Shown here: piece after piece, positions 53,495-63,289 of the stretch
How positions within the stretch are numbered: position 1 is the first letter of the stretch
Layout of the letters: each line of letters begins with the position of its first letter
DNA from: Oceanobacillus sojae
Lineage (GTDB): Bacteria > Bacillota > Bacilli > Bacillales > Amphibacillaceae
Length of the DNA: 64,000 nucleotides
Direction: 5' to 3'
Assembly (NCBI RefSeq): GCF_007991515.1
Contig: NZ_BJYM01000011.1
Span: 1-64,000 of the forward strand
The notes under the pieces: generated by a model
Database searches by the model: none
Seen by the model: only the letters and a program-made list of their open reading frames with translations
Told to the model about the DNA's origin: nothing
Position numbers and translations under genes: made by a program

Positions 53495-53809
53495 TTAAAC
53501 GGCTGCTTCTGTATCTATAACTGCGCCGGTTTCTATGTCTACGTAGAAATCAAATTGTTTGTTAGCACCATCAATATTTCTGGTTACTCCACCGCGGTAC
53601 ACATCGTAAAGCAGACCGTTTCTTTCTAATTCTTCCGGTTTCATGTAAATCCAGGAGCCGCTGATAGGTCCATTACGTTTAAACATTTCTTTTGCATGAT
53701 TTAATGCTTTTTCTGGAGTGATTTTTGTTTGATTACTTACTTGTTCACGTGCAATATATCCGATAGCAATACCGATTGCTGCTGCAAGTAATACCTTCTT
53801 TTTGCTCAA
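53495..53809 (-). CDS. ytzB: PepSY-domain membrane-anchored protein (YtzB)
   Basis: The 104-residue protein has an N-terminal membrane helix (KKKVLLAAAIGIAIGYIA) and an extracellular PepSY-like domain (about 30-104) with ITPEKALNHAKEMF and DFYVDIETGAVID. TTG 53809 is chosen because GAGGTGA lies 6 nt before it; the frame extends 10 codons more. Position between ytnP and ytoP matches B. subtilis. Function is unknown. Confidence 0.8.
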   Translation of the reverse strand: MSKKKVLLAAAIGIAIGYIAREQVSNQTKITPEKALNHAKEMFKRNGPISGSWIYMKPEELERNGLLYDVYRGGVTRNIDGANKQFDFYVDIETGAVIDTEAAV

Positions 53810-53992
53810 TTTATTCACCTCTGTTTTAGTAAGATTCAATGTCTGCTATATGTGTAGTATATCGTAATTTGACGGAGAAATACAAACAATTGAACATAAA
53901 TACTGGAAAGAGTTTCACTTTTTCGAGTATACTTGCAGTAGTGTTAATACAGTTTTTTAGTCGATGCAGTAATATACTTAGGAGGCTTTTTA

Positions 53993-55057
53993 ATGAATAA
54001 AGAAACGCTTACATTGTTTAAGAATTTAACAGAATTACAGGGCGCACCAGGTAATGAGCATGCCGTTCGTAATTTTATGAAACAAGAACTGGAAAAATAC
54101 TCCGATGAAATTATTCAGGATAATTTAGGTGGAGTATTTGGCGTGAAAAATGGTAAAGGGCCTAAAGTGATGGTAGCAGGGCATATGGATGAGGTCGGCT
54201 TTATGGTGACACAGATTACGGATAACGGAATGCTCCGCTTCCAGACATTGGGGGGCTGGTGGAGTCAGGTTATGCTGGCCCAGCGTGTCCAGGTGATGAC
54301 AAAAAAAGGGCCGGTTATTGGAGTTATCGGGTCTATTCCGCCGCATTTACTGACAGATGCACAACGTGGCAAGCCGATGGAGATAAAAAATATGTTAATT
54401 GATATCGGAGCGGATGATAAAGAGGATGTAGCACGTATCGGTGTCCGACCAGGAGATACTATTGTTCCGATTACGCCATTTGAACCAATGGCTAACAAGA
54501 AGAAAATCCTGGCGAAAGCTTGGGATAATCGTTATGGCTGCGGCTTAGCCATTGAGCTTTTAAAAGAACTGCAGGGAGAAACCCTTTCAAACCAGCTTTA
54601 TTCTGGTGCAACTGTACAGGAAGAAGTAGGTTTACGTGGAGCTCAAGTGGCAGCTAATATGATAAAGCCTGATATTTTTTATGCTTTAGATGCTTCGCCG
54701 GCAAATGATGCATCCGGAGATAAGAAAGCATTTGGACAATTAGGAGAAGGAGCTTTATTGCGTATCTATGACCGTACGATGATTACGCATAAAGGTATGC
54801 GAGAGTTTGTACTCGACACAGCAGAATCGAATAATATTCCTTATCAATATTTTATTTCTCCAGGCGGTACTGACGCTGGTCGTGTCCATTTATCTGGTGA
54901 TGGAGTCCCTTCAGCAGTTGTCGGAATCTGCTCAAGATATATTCATACATCAGCATCCATTATTCATGTAGATGATTATGCGGCTGCGAAAGAATTAATT
55001 GTTAAACTTGTTAAAACAACTGATGAGACAGTTGTTTCCGGGTTAAAGCAGAGCTGA
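53993..55057 (+). CDS. ytoP: M42-family glutamyl aminopeptidase-like peptidase (YtoP)
   Basis: The 354-residue dinuclear metallopeptidase removes N-terminal residues from peptides in the cytosol. M42 ligands: [11 protein letters not shown] (about 59-69), AWDNRYGCG (D about 177), the catalytic [10 protein letters not shown] (about 211-220), D in [11 protein letters not shown] (about 231-241) and the C-terminal RYIHTSAS (about 319-326). AGGAGG precedes the ATG. The next gene starts 4 nt after the stop. Confidence 0.92.
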   Translation: MNKETLTLFKNLTELQGAPGNEHAVRNFMKQELEKYSDEIIQDNLGGVFGVKNGKGPKVMVAGHMDEVGFMVTQITDNGMLRFQTLGGWWSQVMLAQRVQVMTKKGPVIGVIGSIPPHLLTDAQRGKPMEIKNMLIDIGADDKEDVARIGVRPGDTIVPITPFEPMANKKKILAKAWDNRYGCGLAIELLKELQGETLSNQLYSGATVQEEVGLRGAQVAANMIKPDIFYALDASPANDASGDKKAFGQLGEGALLRIYDRTMITHKGMREFVLDTAESNNIPYQYFISPGGTDAGRVHLSGDGVPSAVVGICSRYIHTSASIIHVDDYAAAKELIVKLVKTTDETVVSGLKQS

Positions 55058-55061
55058 CAAA

Positions 55062-55571
55062 ATGCAGCAAACTGTTATTATAGGCTCGAAGAATCCGACA
55101 AAAGTAGAGGCTGTAAGAAATGTCTTTTCTAATTTTGAGGTGAACTCACTGGAAGTTCCATCGAATGTTTCTGTTCAGCCTTTTTCAGATGAAGAAACAC
55201 GAATTGGTGCGATTAATCGTGCGAAGGGGTGCATATCAGGCGAGGCTGGTTCAATAGGAATCGGTTTAGAAGGAGGAGTAATGTATGTAGATGATACATT
55301 ATTTCTCTGTAACTGGGGAGCATTGGCTACAGCAGACGGAGAACTGTTTACAGCAAGTGGAGCAAGAATAGCTCTTCCAAAAGAATTTGAAAAAGAACTT
55401 AAAACAGCTGGTGAATTAAGTGTTGTGATGGACGCATATACAAAAAAAGAAAATGTCCGCAGTCATGAAGGTGCGATTGGTATTTTTACAAATAACCTTG
55501 TGTCAAGAGAAGATATGTTTACACATGTTGTACAGCTTCTTAAAGGACAGCTTGATTTTGCAAATAAATAG
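55062..55571 (+). CDS. DUF84-family inosine/xanthosine triphosphatase-like protein
   Basis: The 169-residue protein has the nucleotide-binding start IIGSKNPTKVEAVRN (5-19) and GIGLEGGV (about 66-73), both typical of the DUF84/YjjX group that hydrolyses non-canonical purine NTPs. The upstream site is poor and the gene begins 4 nt after ytoP, so translation is probably coupled. It has its own terminator. Confidence 0.85.
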   Translation: MQQTVIIGSKNPTKVEAVRNVFSNFEVNSLEVPSNVSVQPFSDEETRIGAINRAKGCISGEAGSIGIGLEGGVMYVDDTLFLCNWGALATADGELFTASGARIALPKEFEKELKTAGELSVVMDAYTKKENVRSHEGAIGIFTNNLVSREDMFTHVVQLLKGQLDFANK

Positions 55572-55580
55572 TTAACAATA

Positions 55581-55609
55581 AAAAAACAGGCCTTCGGGCC
55601 TGTTTTTTG
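55581..55609. terminator. Bidirectional terminator
   Basis: AAAAAACAGGCC-TTCG-GGCCTGTTTTTT is a perfect 12-bp stem with a stable UUCG tetraloop. It ends the DUF84 gene and, on the other strand, ytoQ. Confidence 0.92.
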
Positions 55610-55627
55610 TTAATCACCAAAATTTAC

Positions 55628-56068
55628 TTATTCGTAGATATACGCAATAACATCTAAAGCCTGCTCTACAGATTCTACGGTAATATTTGCTTTATTTGAC
55701 AGCTCTTTTAAAGGATGAATTAATTTCTCTGGGCGAATAATAATCGTTGGTTTTCCTAAAGCTATAGCAGTGCTTGCATCCATGGCAGTATTCCATTGCT
55801 TATACTCTTCTCCGAATAACGCAATAACAAGATCTGATTTCTGCATTAAAACCTGTGTTCGGAAATTATTAACACTTGAAGCAGCATCATCGCGATAAAA
55901 ATTACCAGGCTGTTTTCCTAAAATTGCCTCACCAATATCATCAGAACGATCATGATTTGTTTGCGGGGAAACAAATGTTAAAGGAAGCTTTTTTTCCTCG
56001 GCAAGCTTTTTAACCTCTTCTCTCCAATTATCATGAATTTGTCCAGCCAGATAAACAGTTAAATTCAT
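55628..56068 (-). CDS. ytoQ: YtoQ-family protein
   Basis: The 146-residue protein begins with NLTVYLAGQIHDNWREE and has SDLVIALFGEEYKQWNTAMDAS (about 88-109), a pattern reminiscent of nucleoside 2-deoxyribosyltransferase-like folds. Function is unknown. ATG 56068 follows TGGGAGG; the frame's TTG five codons earlier overlaps that site. Confidence 0.85.
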   Translation of the reverse strand: MNLTVYLAGQIHDNWREEVKKLAEEKKLPLTFVSPQTNHDRSDDIGEAILGKQPGNFYRDDAASSVNNFRTQVLMQKSDLVIALFGEEYKQWNTAMDASTAIALGKPTIIIRPEKLIHPLKELSNKANITVESVEQALDVIAYIYE

Positions 56069-56338
56069 TCCAATCCCTCCCAATCAATGTTATCTTTATA
56101 GTAAATGTTTTTTTAAATCTTGTTAAATTATTTGATTACTTATGACAAAAGGTTTTTTTGTGAAAATGTTATTTGTGTCGAAGAAGAAATAACAACCTAT
56201 GATAATTAATGTAACTAGCATAGTGTAATCTTGAACGATTGCTAAACAGATTTTCTTCAGGGAAAGATGAAACAAGGTAACTTGATTGAAAGAAAATGGG
56301 CAGCAAGCTATTATAGAGAAAGAGAAAGGGTGTTTAAA

Positions 56339-56662
56339 ATGAAAGAATTACAAAATACAGAAGAATTTAATGCGTATATTCAGGAAGGACCTGTTGTTTT
56401 TTTATTTACTGCAGGCTGGTGTCCGGATTGCCGTGTGATTGAACCGGTATTGCCTGAAATAGAAGAAGCATATTCGCAATTTGAATTTATTGAGGTGAAC
56501 CGGGACAATTTTATTGAACTGTGCCAGGAGTATGATATTTATGGCATTCCAAGCTTTCTTGTGTTTGAAAAAGGAGCAGAGCTTGGCCGGTTTGTTAGTA
56601 AGGATCGAAAAACGAAAGAAGAAATTGAATCCTTTTTAGAGGATGTTCAAAAAGCCCAATAA
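56339..56662 (+). CDS. ytpP: Thioredoxin-like protein YtpP
   Basis: The 107-residue thioredoxin-fold protein has the active site AGWCPDCR with cysteines C28 and C31 in place of WCGPC, and a cis-proline in YGIPSF (about residue 76). A reducing or redox-signalling role in the cytosol is likely. ATG 56339 is preceded by AGAAAGGG; a longer frame adds 24 residues without a site. In Bacillus it sits just before ytpQ, as here. Confidence 0.9.
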   Translation: MKELQNTEEFNAYIQEGPVVFLFTAGWCPDCRVIEPVLPEIEEAYSQFEFIEVNRDNFIELCQEYDIYGIPSFLVFEKGAELGRFVSKDRKTKEEIESFLEDVQKAQ

Positions 56663-56680
56663 AAATGACACGGCGATAAA

Positions 56681-56941
56681 AGGAACTTCTACTAATAACG
56701 CCCACGTCATGTGGGCAACGCAGAAGCCACCGCATCCTGCGGAAGTGCGTTGACGAATTTTTTCCGATGGGACTGCGATTACTCGTCCCACCAAAAGCGT
56801 TACTCACGTATTGTTAGGCATAGAGGAACTTCTGTTATGGACAACACAGAAGTCATCACGTCTTGTGAAAGTGCGTCCGGAAAAAATTCGTCGCCTTGAA
56901 CTTCTTGGCCCTGTTTATCGGACTTTTTGAACACGCACTTT
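56681..56941. repeat. Degenerate intergenic repeat with inverted arms
   Basis: No gene is convincing in the 315-bp gap. Two related units start with AGGAACTTCT (56681-56690 and 56824-56833). GACGAATTTTTTCCG (56752-56766) is the exact complement of CGGAAAAAATTCGTC (56878-56892), making a 15-bp inverted repeat. GGAAGTGCGT/GAAAGTGCGT recurs (56741, 56867). GGGACTGCGATTACTCG (about 56769-56785) matches the complement of 9023-9042, and TTTTTGAACACGCA (56924-56937) equals 28253-28266. Confidence 0.65.
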
Positions 56942-56977
56942 TAGAGGGGCTTTCTAAATAAACAAGGAGGCATTTTT

Positions 56978-57787
56978 ATGGCAAAAATGACCAGCATCAA
57001 GATGAAGCATCTGCTGGAGGATGAATTGAAAAATCCCGATTATCGGATTGTGTACAAGCGTGATGATGATGCAGTGCGAATTGAGTGGAAAGAATCAAAA
57101 GAAGGAATGACGGTTTCCCTGCCTAACTTAATTGCTAAATACAATGAGCGGGGTATGGAAGCTGTCGATGAAATTGTGGAGCATGTTCACGAAGCTCTGA
57201 AAATCATGAATCAGACACAGCATTTAAAAGGAATGGAGAAACAGATTTTTCCAGTGCTGCGTTCTCCTTCTTTCCCAACGAAAACAAAGGCAGGAAAAAA
57301 GCTTATTTTTAAGGATCACACTGCAGAAACAAGGGTTTTCTATGCACTTGATTTAGGAAAATCTTACCGCCTTATTGATGAAGAATTATTAGGGGAAGAA
57401 GAATGGACTAAGGAAAGGCTGGATGAAATAGCGGCTTTTAATATTCGTTCTCTATCTTATCAGCCCAAAGTGGACCAGGTAGCAGGAAATGATTTCTATT
57501 TTCTCGCAACACAGGACGGTTACGATGCCAGCCGCATTTTAAATGAAGCATTTTTAGAAGAAATGCTTGCGAATGCAAAAGGGGAATTAACCGTTGCTGT
57601 ACCACATCAGGATGTTCTTATTTTAGGTGACATTCAAAATAAAACAGGTTATGATATTTTAGCACAGATGACCATGAAGTTTTTTGCAGATGGAAGAATT
57701 CCGATTACTTCTTTGCCATTTGTTTATGAAAATAAAAAATTAGAGCCAGTATTTATATTGGCGAAAAATAGACCTGAGAAAAATTAG
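56978..57787 (+). CDS. ytpQ: YtpQ (DUF1444 family)
   Basis: The 269-residue cytosolic protein starts [15 protein letters not shown] and has [20 protein letters not shown] (about 31-50) and [23 protein letters not shown], matching the DUF1444 pattern I recall for YtpQ. Function is unknown. AAGGAGG lies before the ATG. The next gene begins within 12 nt, so ytpQ and ytpR are co-transcribed. Confidence 0.87.
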   Translation: MAKMTSIKMKHLLEDELKNPDYRIVYKRDDDAVRIEWKESKEGMTVSLPNLIAKYNERGMEAVDEIVEHVHEALKIMNQTQHLKGMEKQIFPVLRSPSFPTKTKAGKKLIFKDHTAETRVFYALDLGKSYRLIDEELLGEEEWTKERLDEIAAFNIRSLSYQPKVDQVAGNDFYFLATQDGYDASRILNEAFLEEMLANAKGELTVAVPHQDVLILGDIQNKTGYDILAQMTMKFFADGRIPITSLPFVYENKKLEPVFILAKNRPEKN

Positions 57788-57798
57788 GAGTGAATGTG

Positions 57799-58404
57799 AT
57801 GGATGTTTTTTATAACCGCCAGGGAATCGGAGATGTATTGATTCTCCCTATTAAAGAAGGAAACCGATACGAATGGAAGAAAGAAACAAATGATGATATT
57901 ACAAAAATAACTTCAATAGAGGGGGAAGTGCTTGGATATAATATCTTTCAAGCTTCCACATATTTTAATTTAGATGAAAAAAAGGGTGCCATTCCTTTAA
58001 CAGAGGATTTTTTAGCAGAAATTCGTACACTTTTCCAGCAAAAAGGTATAGATGACCCCCTTGAATTTGATTTGCGTCCGAAATTTGTAGTAGGATTTGT
58101 TAAGTCAAAACTGGCTCATGAAAATGCGGATAAATTAAGTGTATGTCAAATTGATGTTGGAGAAGAAACCTTACAAATCGTTTGTGGTGCCCCTAATATT
58201 GATGAAGGCCAAAAGGTTGTGGTAGCCAAAGTAGGCGCGACAATGCCAAGCGGTATGAAAATAAAAGCATCTGAATTAAGAGGCGTACCTTCCAATGGAA
58301 TGGTTTGTTCGCAAAAAGAACTGGGCTTACCAAATGCACCGCAGGAAAAAGGTATTTACGTACTAGACGATGCTTATCAAATTGGTGAAGAATTTACATT
58401 TTAA
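57799..58404 (+). CDS. ytpR: YtpR, tRNA-binding domain protein
   Basis: The 201-residue protein ends in an EMAP/Trbp111-type OB-fold (about 88-195) like the N-terminus of PheRS beta chain: VGFVKSKLAHENADKLSVCQIDVG and CGAPNIDEGQKVVVAKVGA, and SNGMVCSQKELGL. It should bind tRNA; a partner is unknown. ATG 57799 is 8 nt after AGGAG; the GTG at 57790 overlaps that site. Confidence 0.9.
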   Translation: MDVFYNRQGIGDVLILPIKEGNRYEWKKETNDDITKITSIEGEVLGYNIFQASTYFNLDEKKGAIPLTEDFLAEIRTLFQQKGIDDPLEFDLRPKFVVGFVKSKLAHENADKLSVCQIDVGEETLQIVCGAPNIDEGQKVVVAKVGATMPSGMKIKASELRGVPSNGMVCSQKELGLPNAPQEKGIYVLDDAYQIGEEFTF

Positions 58405-58409
58405 CTTAC

Positions 58410-58438
58410 AAATCCCTTGTGCCGGCAGGGGATTTTTT
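58410..58438 (+). terminator. Terminator of ytpR
   Basis: AAATCCC pairs with GGGGATTT, loop TTGTGCCGGCA, followed by a T-run. Confidence 0.8.
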
Positions 58439-58536
58439 AACAGGTAGATCAAAGCTGAACTTTATCGCAGGAATAATGTAAATACCCGTAAAAAACTGCT
58501 AAAATAAACAGTATGAACAATTAAGGAAATGAGTGA

Positions 58537-61095
58537 ATGCATATGTGGTGGGAGCAATGGAAAGAACGGCTCAAAAACATATTTACAAAAGAAGTGGAAG
58601 TAGAAGAATTAATTGAGGTTGAAGTGGAAGACTCTGAAAAACAACCAAATATCCAGACAAAAATGACATACCATTATCCTTCCGGACGAACATTTAAGTT
58701 TCCGGTAATTCCTGATACTGTTGATCAAAAGAAAGAACAGCCAATTGACAAACAACCAAGCTACAAAAGAAGAAATCAAGAAATTGTACAGGAAAGAAGA
58801 GAAAGAAGGCAAATCAGAGAGAGCAGAGAAAATAGAGAGAACAAAGAGAACAGGCAAAGAAAAGAAACCATTTCAGATAAAAACTCAAAGAATCTCCGTA
58901 CATTGCCAAATCAAAGAAGAAAAGAACCTTCGCTGCATACACGTAATAAATTGCAGGAAGAAAATAAAACGGGCAGAAAAGTTTATAAGAAAAATCCGGA
59001 TGTTCCTTTTCAGCCGACTGAGGTTCCATCCCCAATTTACGGTTTTCAGTCAAGAGAGTCTAAATTACTTCATGAAGTGCCTGCTTATCAAAGAAAAGAA
59101 ACGAACTATCAAACAGATTATGAAGCAGCCGCTGCTATAGAAGATACAGCTGTCCATTCTGAAGCACTGGCGAAAGAGCAGGAGATACTGCTGTCATCAA
59201 ATAATGCAATATATCATTCTGAGGAAGAACAAACTGATTTATTGAAGGAAGAAAGTAAATCAAACAGCTTCCAGAAGGATAGTTCAGCAGAGGATACAGA
59301 ATTAGAGCAAATAAAAGAAGAAGAGCAGGAAGTCAGTACTGAAGAGGATACAGAAATAAAAGAAACAGCTGATCAGGAAAAAACTTCCATACAGGAAAAG
59401 GATGCTCAATCTCAAAAAAGAAATCCAATTCATACAACAGCCGGTAACCAAAAACCTGATTATAGTAAGCGAACCAATACTGCAACGGCTTTTAATGTAA
59501 TGATGACTCCGCGGGATAAAAAGAATTTACATGAACAGAAAAAACGTGAGGAAACATTTCAGAGATTGCAGGAAGCACATCAAAAGCGGGAAGGGGAGCT
59601 GCGTAAAGCAGAAGAAAAAATCAACAAAGCACATGTTGAAAACACAGTACCTTCTAATACAATTACTGCTACGCCTCTTGAGCAAAAAACGAGAGATGTT
59701 CCTTTACATTTATTAAATGATCCTCCTGTTAAATCCACAGAAGAGGATGAGGAATGGCTTGAAGAGCAGCAAAATCTGCTGGAAGAAACATTGAAGCATT
59801 TCCAGGTAAAGGCGAAGGTAGTGAAAGCAACGCAGGGACCAGCTGTAACACGCTTTGAGGTGCAGCCGGAGATGGGTGTGAAGGTTAGTAAAATAAAAAA
59901 TTTGGCAGATGATTTAAAATTAAATATGTCTGCGAAGGATATTCGTATCGAAGCACCTATACCGGGAAAAAACACTGTAGGTATTGAGGTTCCTAATCTG
60001 CATCCTGAAATGGTAGGGATCCAGCGTATTATTGAATCAGATGATTTTAAAGACAGCCGGTCTCCGTTGAGTGTAGCCCTAGGTCTCACGATTGAAGGGA
60101 TGCCCAAAGTAATTGATATTAATAAGATGCCGCATGGTTTGATTGCAGGAGCTACCGGTTCCGGTAAAAGTGTCTGTATCAATACAATTCTAGTGAGCTT
60201 AATATACAATGCCAGTCATGAGGATGTAAGGATTCTTTTGATTGACCCGAAAATGGTTGAGCTGGCTCCATATAATGGTATACCTCATCTTGTTTCGCCT
60301 GTTATTACAGATGTAAAAGCTGCTACACAAAGTCTTAAATGGGCTGTAGCAGAAATGGAGGATCGTTATGACCGTTTTGTCAATGAAGGAGTAAGAGATA
60401 TTGGCAGATACAATCAAAAAATGATGCGTGAAGGAAGAACGGATAAAAAAATGCCGTATATTGTTATTGTCATAGACGAGCTGGCAGATTTAATGATGAT
60501 GTCTCCACAGGATGTCGAAGATGCAATCAGCAGAATTGCTCAAAAAGCAAGAGCTTGCGGTATTCATCTTCTGCTTGCAACACAGCGTCCATCAGTAGAT
60601 GTTATTACAGGTCTGATTAAAGCAAATATACCTACAAGAATTGCATTCAGTGTATCTTCTCAAGTAGATTCACGAACCATTATTGATTCCAGTGGTGCAG
60701 AAAAATTACTTGGAAAAGGAGATATGCTTCTTGTAGAAAATGGAGCTGGTAAAAGTGTTCGTTTACAGGGCCCGTTTGTGTCCGATGAGGAAATAGAACG
60801 TGTTGCAAATTATGCAAAATCAATGGCTGAACCACAGTATCTGTTTGAACAGGAAGAGCTGTTAGAACAAATACAGATAGATGAAGAGGAAGATGACCTC
60901 TTAGATGCTGCTATCGACTTTGTATTACAACAGAATAGTGCAAGCACGTCCTCCTTGCAAAGGCATTTTAAAATAGGCTATAACCGTGCAGCAAGATTAA
61001 TTGACTCATTAGAACAAAGAGGAATTATTTCTGGTCAAAATGGAAGCCGTGCGCGGGAGATTTTAATTACAAAAACACAGAGAGACAGTATGTAA
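58537..61095 (+). CDS. sftA: DNA translocase SftA (YtpS)
   Basis: The 852-residue FtsK-family motor helps move chromosomal DNA from the division septum. Unlike SpoIIIE it lacks N-terminal membrane helices: it starts MHMWWEQWKERL and has a long low-complexity, charged region (about 20-370). Then follow the alpha domain, an ATPase with Walker A GATGSGKSV (about 538-546) and Walker B IVIVIDELADLMM (about 642-654), LLATQRPS (about 683-690) and a gamma winged-helix (LQRHFKIGYNRAARLIDSLEQRG, from about 808). ATG 58537 has AAGGA at 9 nt. Confidence 0.95.
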   Translation: MHMWWEQWKERLKNIFTKEVEVEELIEVEVEDSEKQPNIQTKMTYHYPSGRTFKFPVIPDTVDQKKEQPIDKQPSYKRRNQEIVQERRERRQIRESRENRENKENRQRKETISDKNSKNLRTLPNQRRKEPSLHTRNKLQEENKTGRKVYKKNPDVPFQPTEVPSPIYGFQSRESKLLHEVPAYQRKETNYQTDYEAAAAIEDTAVHSEALAKEQEILLSSNNAIYHSEEEQTDLLKEESKSNSFQKDSSAEDTELEQIKEEEQEVSTEEDTEIKETADQEKTSIQEKDAQSQKRNPIHTTAGNQKPDYSKRTNTATAFNVMMTPRDKKNLHEQKKREETFQRLQEAHQKREGELRKAEEKINKAHVENTVPSNTITATPLEQKTRDVPLHLLNDPPVKSTEEDEEWLEEQQNLLEETLKHFQVKAKVVKATQGPAVTRFEVQPEMGVKVSKIKNLADDLKLNMSAKDIRIEAPIPGKNTVGIEVPNLHPEMVGIQRIIESDDFKDSRSPLSVALGLTIEGMPKVIDINKMPHGLIAGATGSGKSVCINTILVSLIYNASHEDVRILLIDPKMVELAPYNGIPHLVSPVITDVKAATQSLKWAVAEMEDRYDRFVNEGVRDIGRYNQKMMREGRTDKKMPYIVIVIDELADLMMMSPQDVEDAISRIAQKARACGIHLLLATQRPSVDVITGLIKANIPTRIAFSVSSQVDSRTIIDSSGAEKLLGKGDMLLVENGAGKSVRLQGPFVSDEEIERVANYAKSMAEPQYLFEQEELLEQIQIDEEEDDLLDAAIDFVLQQNSASTSSLQRHFKIGYNRAARLIDSLEQRGIISGQNGSRAREILITKTQRDSM

Positions 61096-61111
61096 GCTGT
61101 CTCTTCTTTCT
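61081..61111 (+). terminator. Terminator of sftA
   Basis: AGAGACAG (61081-61088) pairs with CTGTCTCT (61097-61104), overlapping the stop codon and followed by TCTTTCTT. Confidence 0.7.
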
Positions 61112-61362
61112 TGATGCAAGAAAAAAGTGAGCGAAAAAAGTTGCTATAATTCTAGAAAGTTACTAAAATATAAAGGGAGCTTTTTAAAAAGGGAAGAAAT
61201 TTTGAGGCAAAAGCACATCTGATACATTATCTGTATAGAATGAGATATAGGCATTCAGTTATGCAGAAATAGTTTTTTTCTTTATAAGAACGGTCAGTAT
61301 TCTTACATTTGCTTTCAAAAGCTTTGAAATAAAAAATTTTGCTTTAAAATAAGTAATTTATT

Positions 61363-61371
61363 TGTTATAAT
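61363..61371 (+). promoter_or_regulatory. Extended -10 promoter of murC
   Basis: TGTTATAAT (TGn-TATAAT) stands about 105 nt before the murC start, in a 382-bp gap that otherwise shows no gene. GGGATAGCGGTTACCC (61381-61396) just downstream is a partial dyad. Confidence 0.45.
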
Positions 61372-61477
61372 CCATTGAATGGGATAGCGGTTACCCACAC
61401 CATGGAAAAAAATGCTAATAATTATAGACAAAATGACATGAAAATGAATAGATGAAAAAACGTTGGAGGTTCGTTTT

Positions 61478-62773
61478 ATGACAACTTACCATTTTATAGG
61501 TATAAAAGGTACAGGGATGAGCGCATTAGCGCAAATCCTTCATGATTCAGGTGAGAAGGTACAAGGATCAGATATTGATAATCGTATCTTTACACAGGTC
61601 TCTTTAGAAGAAAAAAATATCCCTATCTTTTCTTTCTCAAAGGATAATATTAAATCAGATTACACAATTATTGCTGGAAATGCTTTTCCGGAGGATCATG
61701 TTGAAATTAAAGAAGCAAAAGAGCAAGGCTGCAAATTTTATTGGTATCATGAATTTTTAGGAGAATGGTTAAAACAATACACAAGTATTGCTGTTACGGG
61801 TGCACATGGGAAAACAACAACTACAGGTTTACTATCGCATGTTTTAGAGAGTGCTTATCCTATTTCTTATTTAATTGGAGATGGGACAGGACGTGGACAT
61901 GTTGATAGTAAATATTTTGCCTTTGAAGCATGTGAATACCGCAGACACTTTTTAAGATATGAGCCGGATTATGCGATTATGACAAATATTGATTTTGATC
62001 ATCCAGACTATTTTACAAGCTTAGATGATGTTGTAGATGCTTTCCAATCAATGGCTGACCGCGTGAAAAAAGGAATTGTTGCCTGTGGTGATGATGAAGA
62101 GCTGCAGGGTATACACACAAAAGTACCAATTATTTATTATGGATTTAATGAAACAAATGATTTCCAGGCAAAAAATGTTGTAGAGACAGAGCATGGTACG
62201 GAATTTGATGTGTTTGTTCGAAGCACCTACTATGAACATTTCTTTATTCCTACATTTGGTAACCATACTGTTTTAAATTCACTTGCAGTCATAGCAATAT
62301 GCCATTATGAAGGCTTGCCGGTAGAATGTATGAAAGAAATAAGTACATTTAAAGGGGTAAAGCGCCGTTTTACGGAGAAGGAAATTGGTTCTCAGGTTGT
62401 AGTGGATGATTATGCGCATCATCCTAAAGAGATTGCGGTAACAATTGAAACAGCGCGGAAAAAATATCCCCAAAAGCAAGTGGTTGCTATATTCCAGCCG
62501 CATACATTTACGCGGACAAAAACATTCCTGCAAGAGTTTGCAGATAGTCTGAATCAGGCGGATAAAGTATATCTATGTGATATTTTTGGATCGGCGCGTG
62601 AACAATCCGGTCAATTAACCATTGAAGACTTACAAAATCTTATTCCTGAGAGTGATATTTTAAATTTAGAACATACAGAGGTACTACAAGAATATAAAGA
62701 CAGCGTGTTAATTTTTATGGGTGCTGGAGATATCCAAAAATTCCAGAAATCCTACGAAAAAACATTTGCATAA
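61478..62773 (+). CDS. murC: UDP-N-acetylmuramate--L-alanine ligase
   Basis: The 431-residue Mur ligase adds L-alanine to UDP-MurNAc, using ATP, in cytosolic peptidoglycan synthesis. The UDP-binding start [13 protein letters not shown] (6-18), the ATP-binding [11 protein letters not shown] at 108-118, [10 protein letters not shown] (about 169-178) and [10 protein letters not shown] (about 308-317) are as in Bacillus MurC. ATG 61478 follows TTGGAGG; the TTG five codons earlier overlaps the site. Order sftA-murC-ytxG-ytxH matches B. subtilis. Confidence 0.95.
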   Translation: MTTYHFIGIKGTGMSALAQILHDSGEKVQGSDIDNRIFTQVSLEEKNIPIFSFSKDNIKSDYTIIAGNAFPEDHVEIKEAKEQGCKFYWYHEFLGEWLKQYTSIAVTGAHGKTTTTGLLSHVLESAYPISYLIGDGTGRGHVDSKYFAFEACEYRRHFLRYEPDYAIMTNIDFDHPDYFTSLDDVVDAFQSMADRVKKGIVACGDDEELQGIHTKVPIIYYGFNETNDFQAKNVVETEHGTEFDVFVRSTYYEHFFIPTFGNHTVLNSLAVIAICHYEGLPVECMKEISTFKGVKRRFTEKEIGSQVVVDDYAHHPKEIAVTIETARKKYPQKQVVAIFQPHTFTRTKTFLQEFADSLNQADKVYLCDIFGSAREQSGQLTIEDLQNLIPESDILNLEHTEVLQEYKDSVLIFMGAGDIQKFQKSYEKTFA

Positions 62774-62774
62774 T

Positions 62775-62809
62775 AAAAAAGCAGTGAACTCTGAGTTCAC
62801 TGCTTTTTT
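62775..62809. terminator. Terminator of murC
   Basis: A perfect 16-bp stem (AAAAAAGCAGTGAACT with AGTTCACTGCTTTTTT) with a 3-nt loop and flanking A/T-runs. Confidence 0.93.
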
Positions 62810-63136
62810 ATTATGCAAAGTTATTTTATGAGGAGGTAATATCGAGTATATAGTATCTCAATTAGGAAATAGAAATCTGCCTTAAAAGCATATAATATTT
62901 ATTTAACCTTAGCCAGTAAATAAGGTTGATGTTGTATTTAAACAGAAAAATAAGATACAATAGAAATAAGGATTAAATCTTTTTAAGAGGAAATGTAGTT
63001 TATTCTTAGAAAAAGCAGGGTAAGAATAAATTATGGCACAGATTGAACTGGCATGAAATGTGGTTTGGCTGAAGCAGAGCTGCTTCTGAGAAATGATTCT
63101 GCATCCATCATGCATACTTTAAAGAGGTAAATAATT

Positions 63137-63268
63137 GTGCTTTTCCGTAGAACGGGTATAAACAGGGAACGTGTACTGTTTGCTGCATTATATCTGGCTG
63201 CTCGGACAACCTTTTTAAGAAGTACATACTTATCCCTTATAAAGCTTTTAATCGGCACAGACGAATAA
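63137..63268 (+). CDS. Possible 43-residue small protein before ytxG
   Basis: A GTG-started frame follows AGAGG by 9 nt and codes for a basic, partly hydrophobic peptide (INRERVLFAALYLAARTTFL...), ending 21 nt before ytxG. A stop precedes it in frame, so it is not a fragment of a longer frame. It may be a real small membrane-binding peptide, a coupled leader for ytxG, or chance. The rest of 62813-63136 shows only an A/T-rich stretch with a small hairpin (about 62907-62929). Confidence 0.35.
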   Translation: MLFRRTGINRERVLFAALYLAARTTFLRSTYLSLIKLLIGTDE

Positions 63269-63289
63269 GGAACAAAGGAGTGATAGTAT

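Noticed and set aside
56711-56899. 62-codon plus-strand frame
   Set aside because: It spans the inverted repeat between ytpP and ytpQ, is C/S-rich, and has no ribosome binding site.
59580-60209. 209-codon minus-strand frame opposite sftA
   Set aside because: Shadow of the FtsK-like ATPase region; no motif or start signal.
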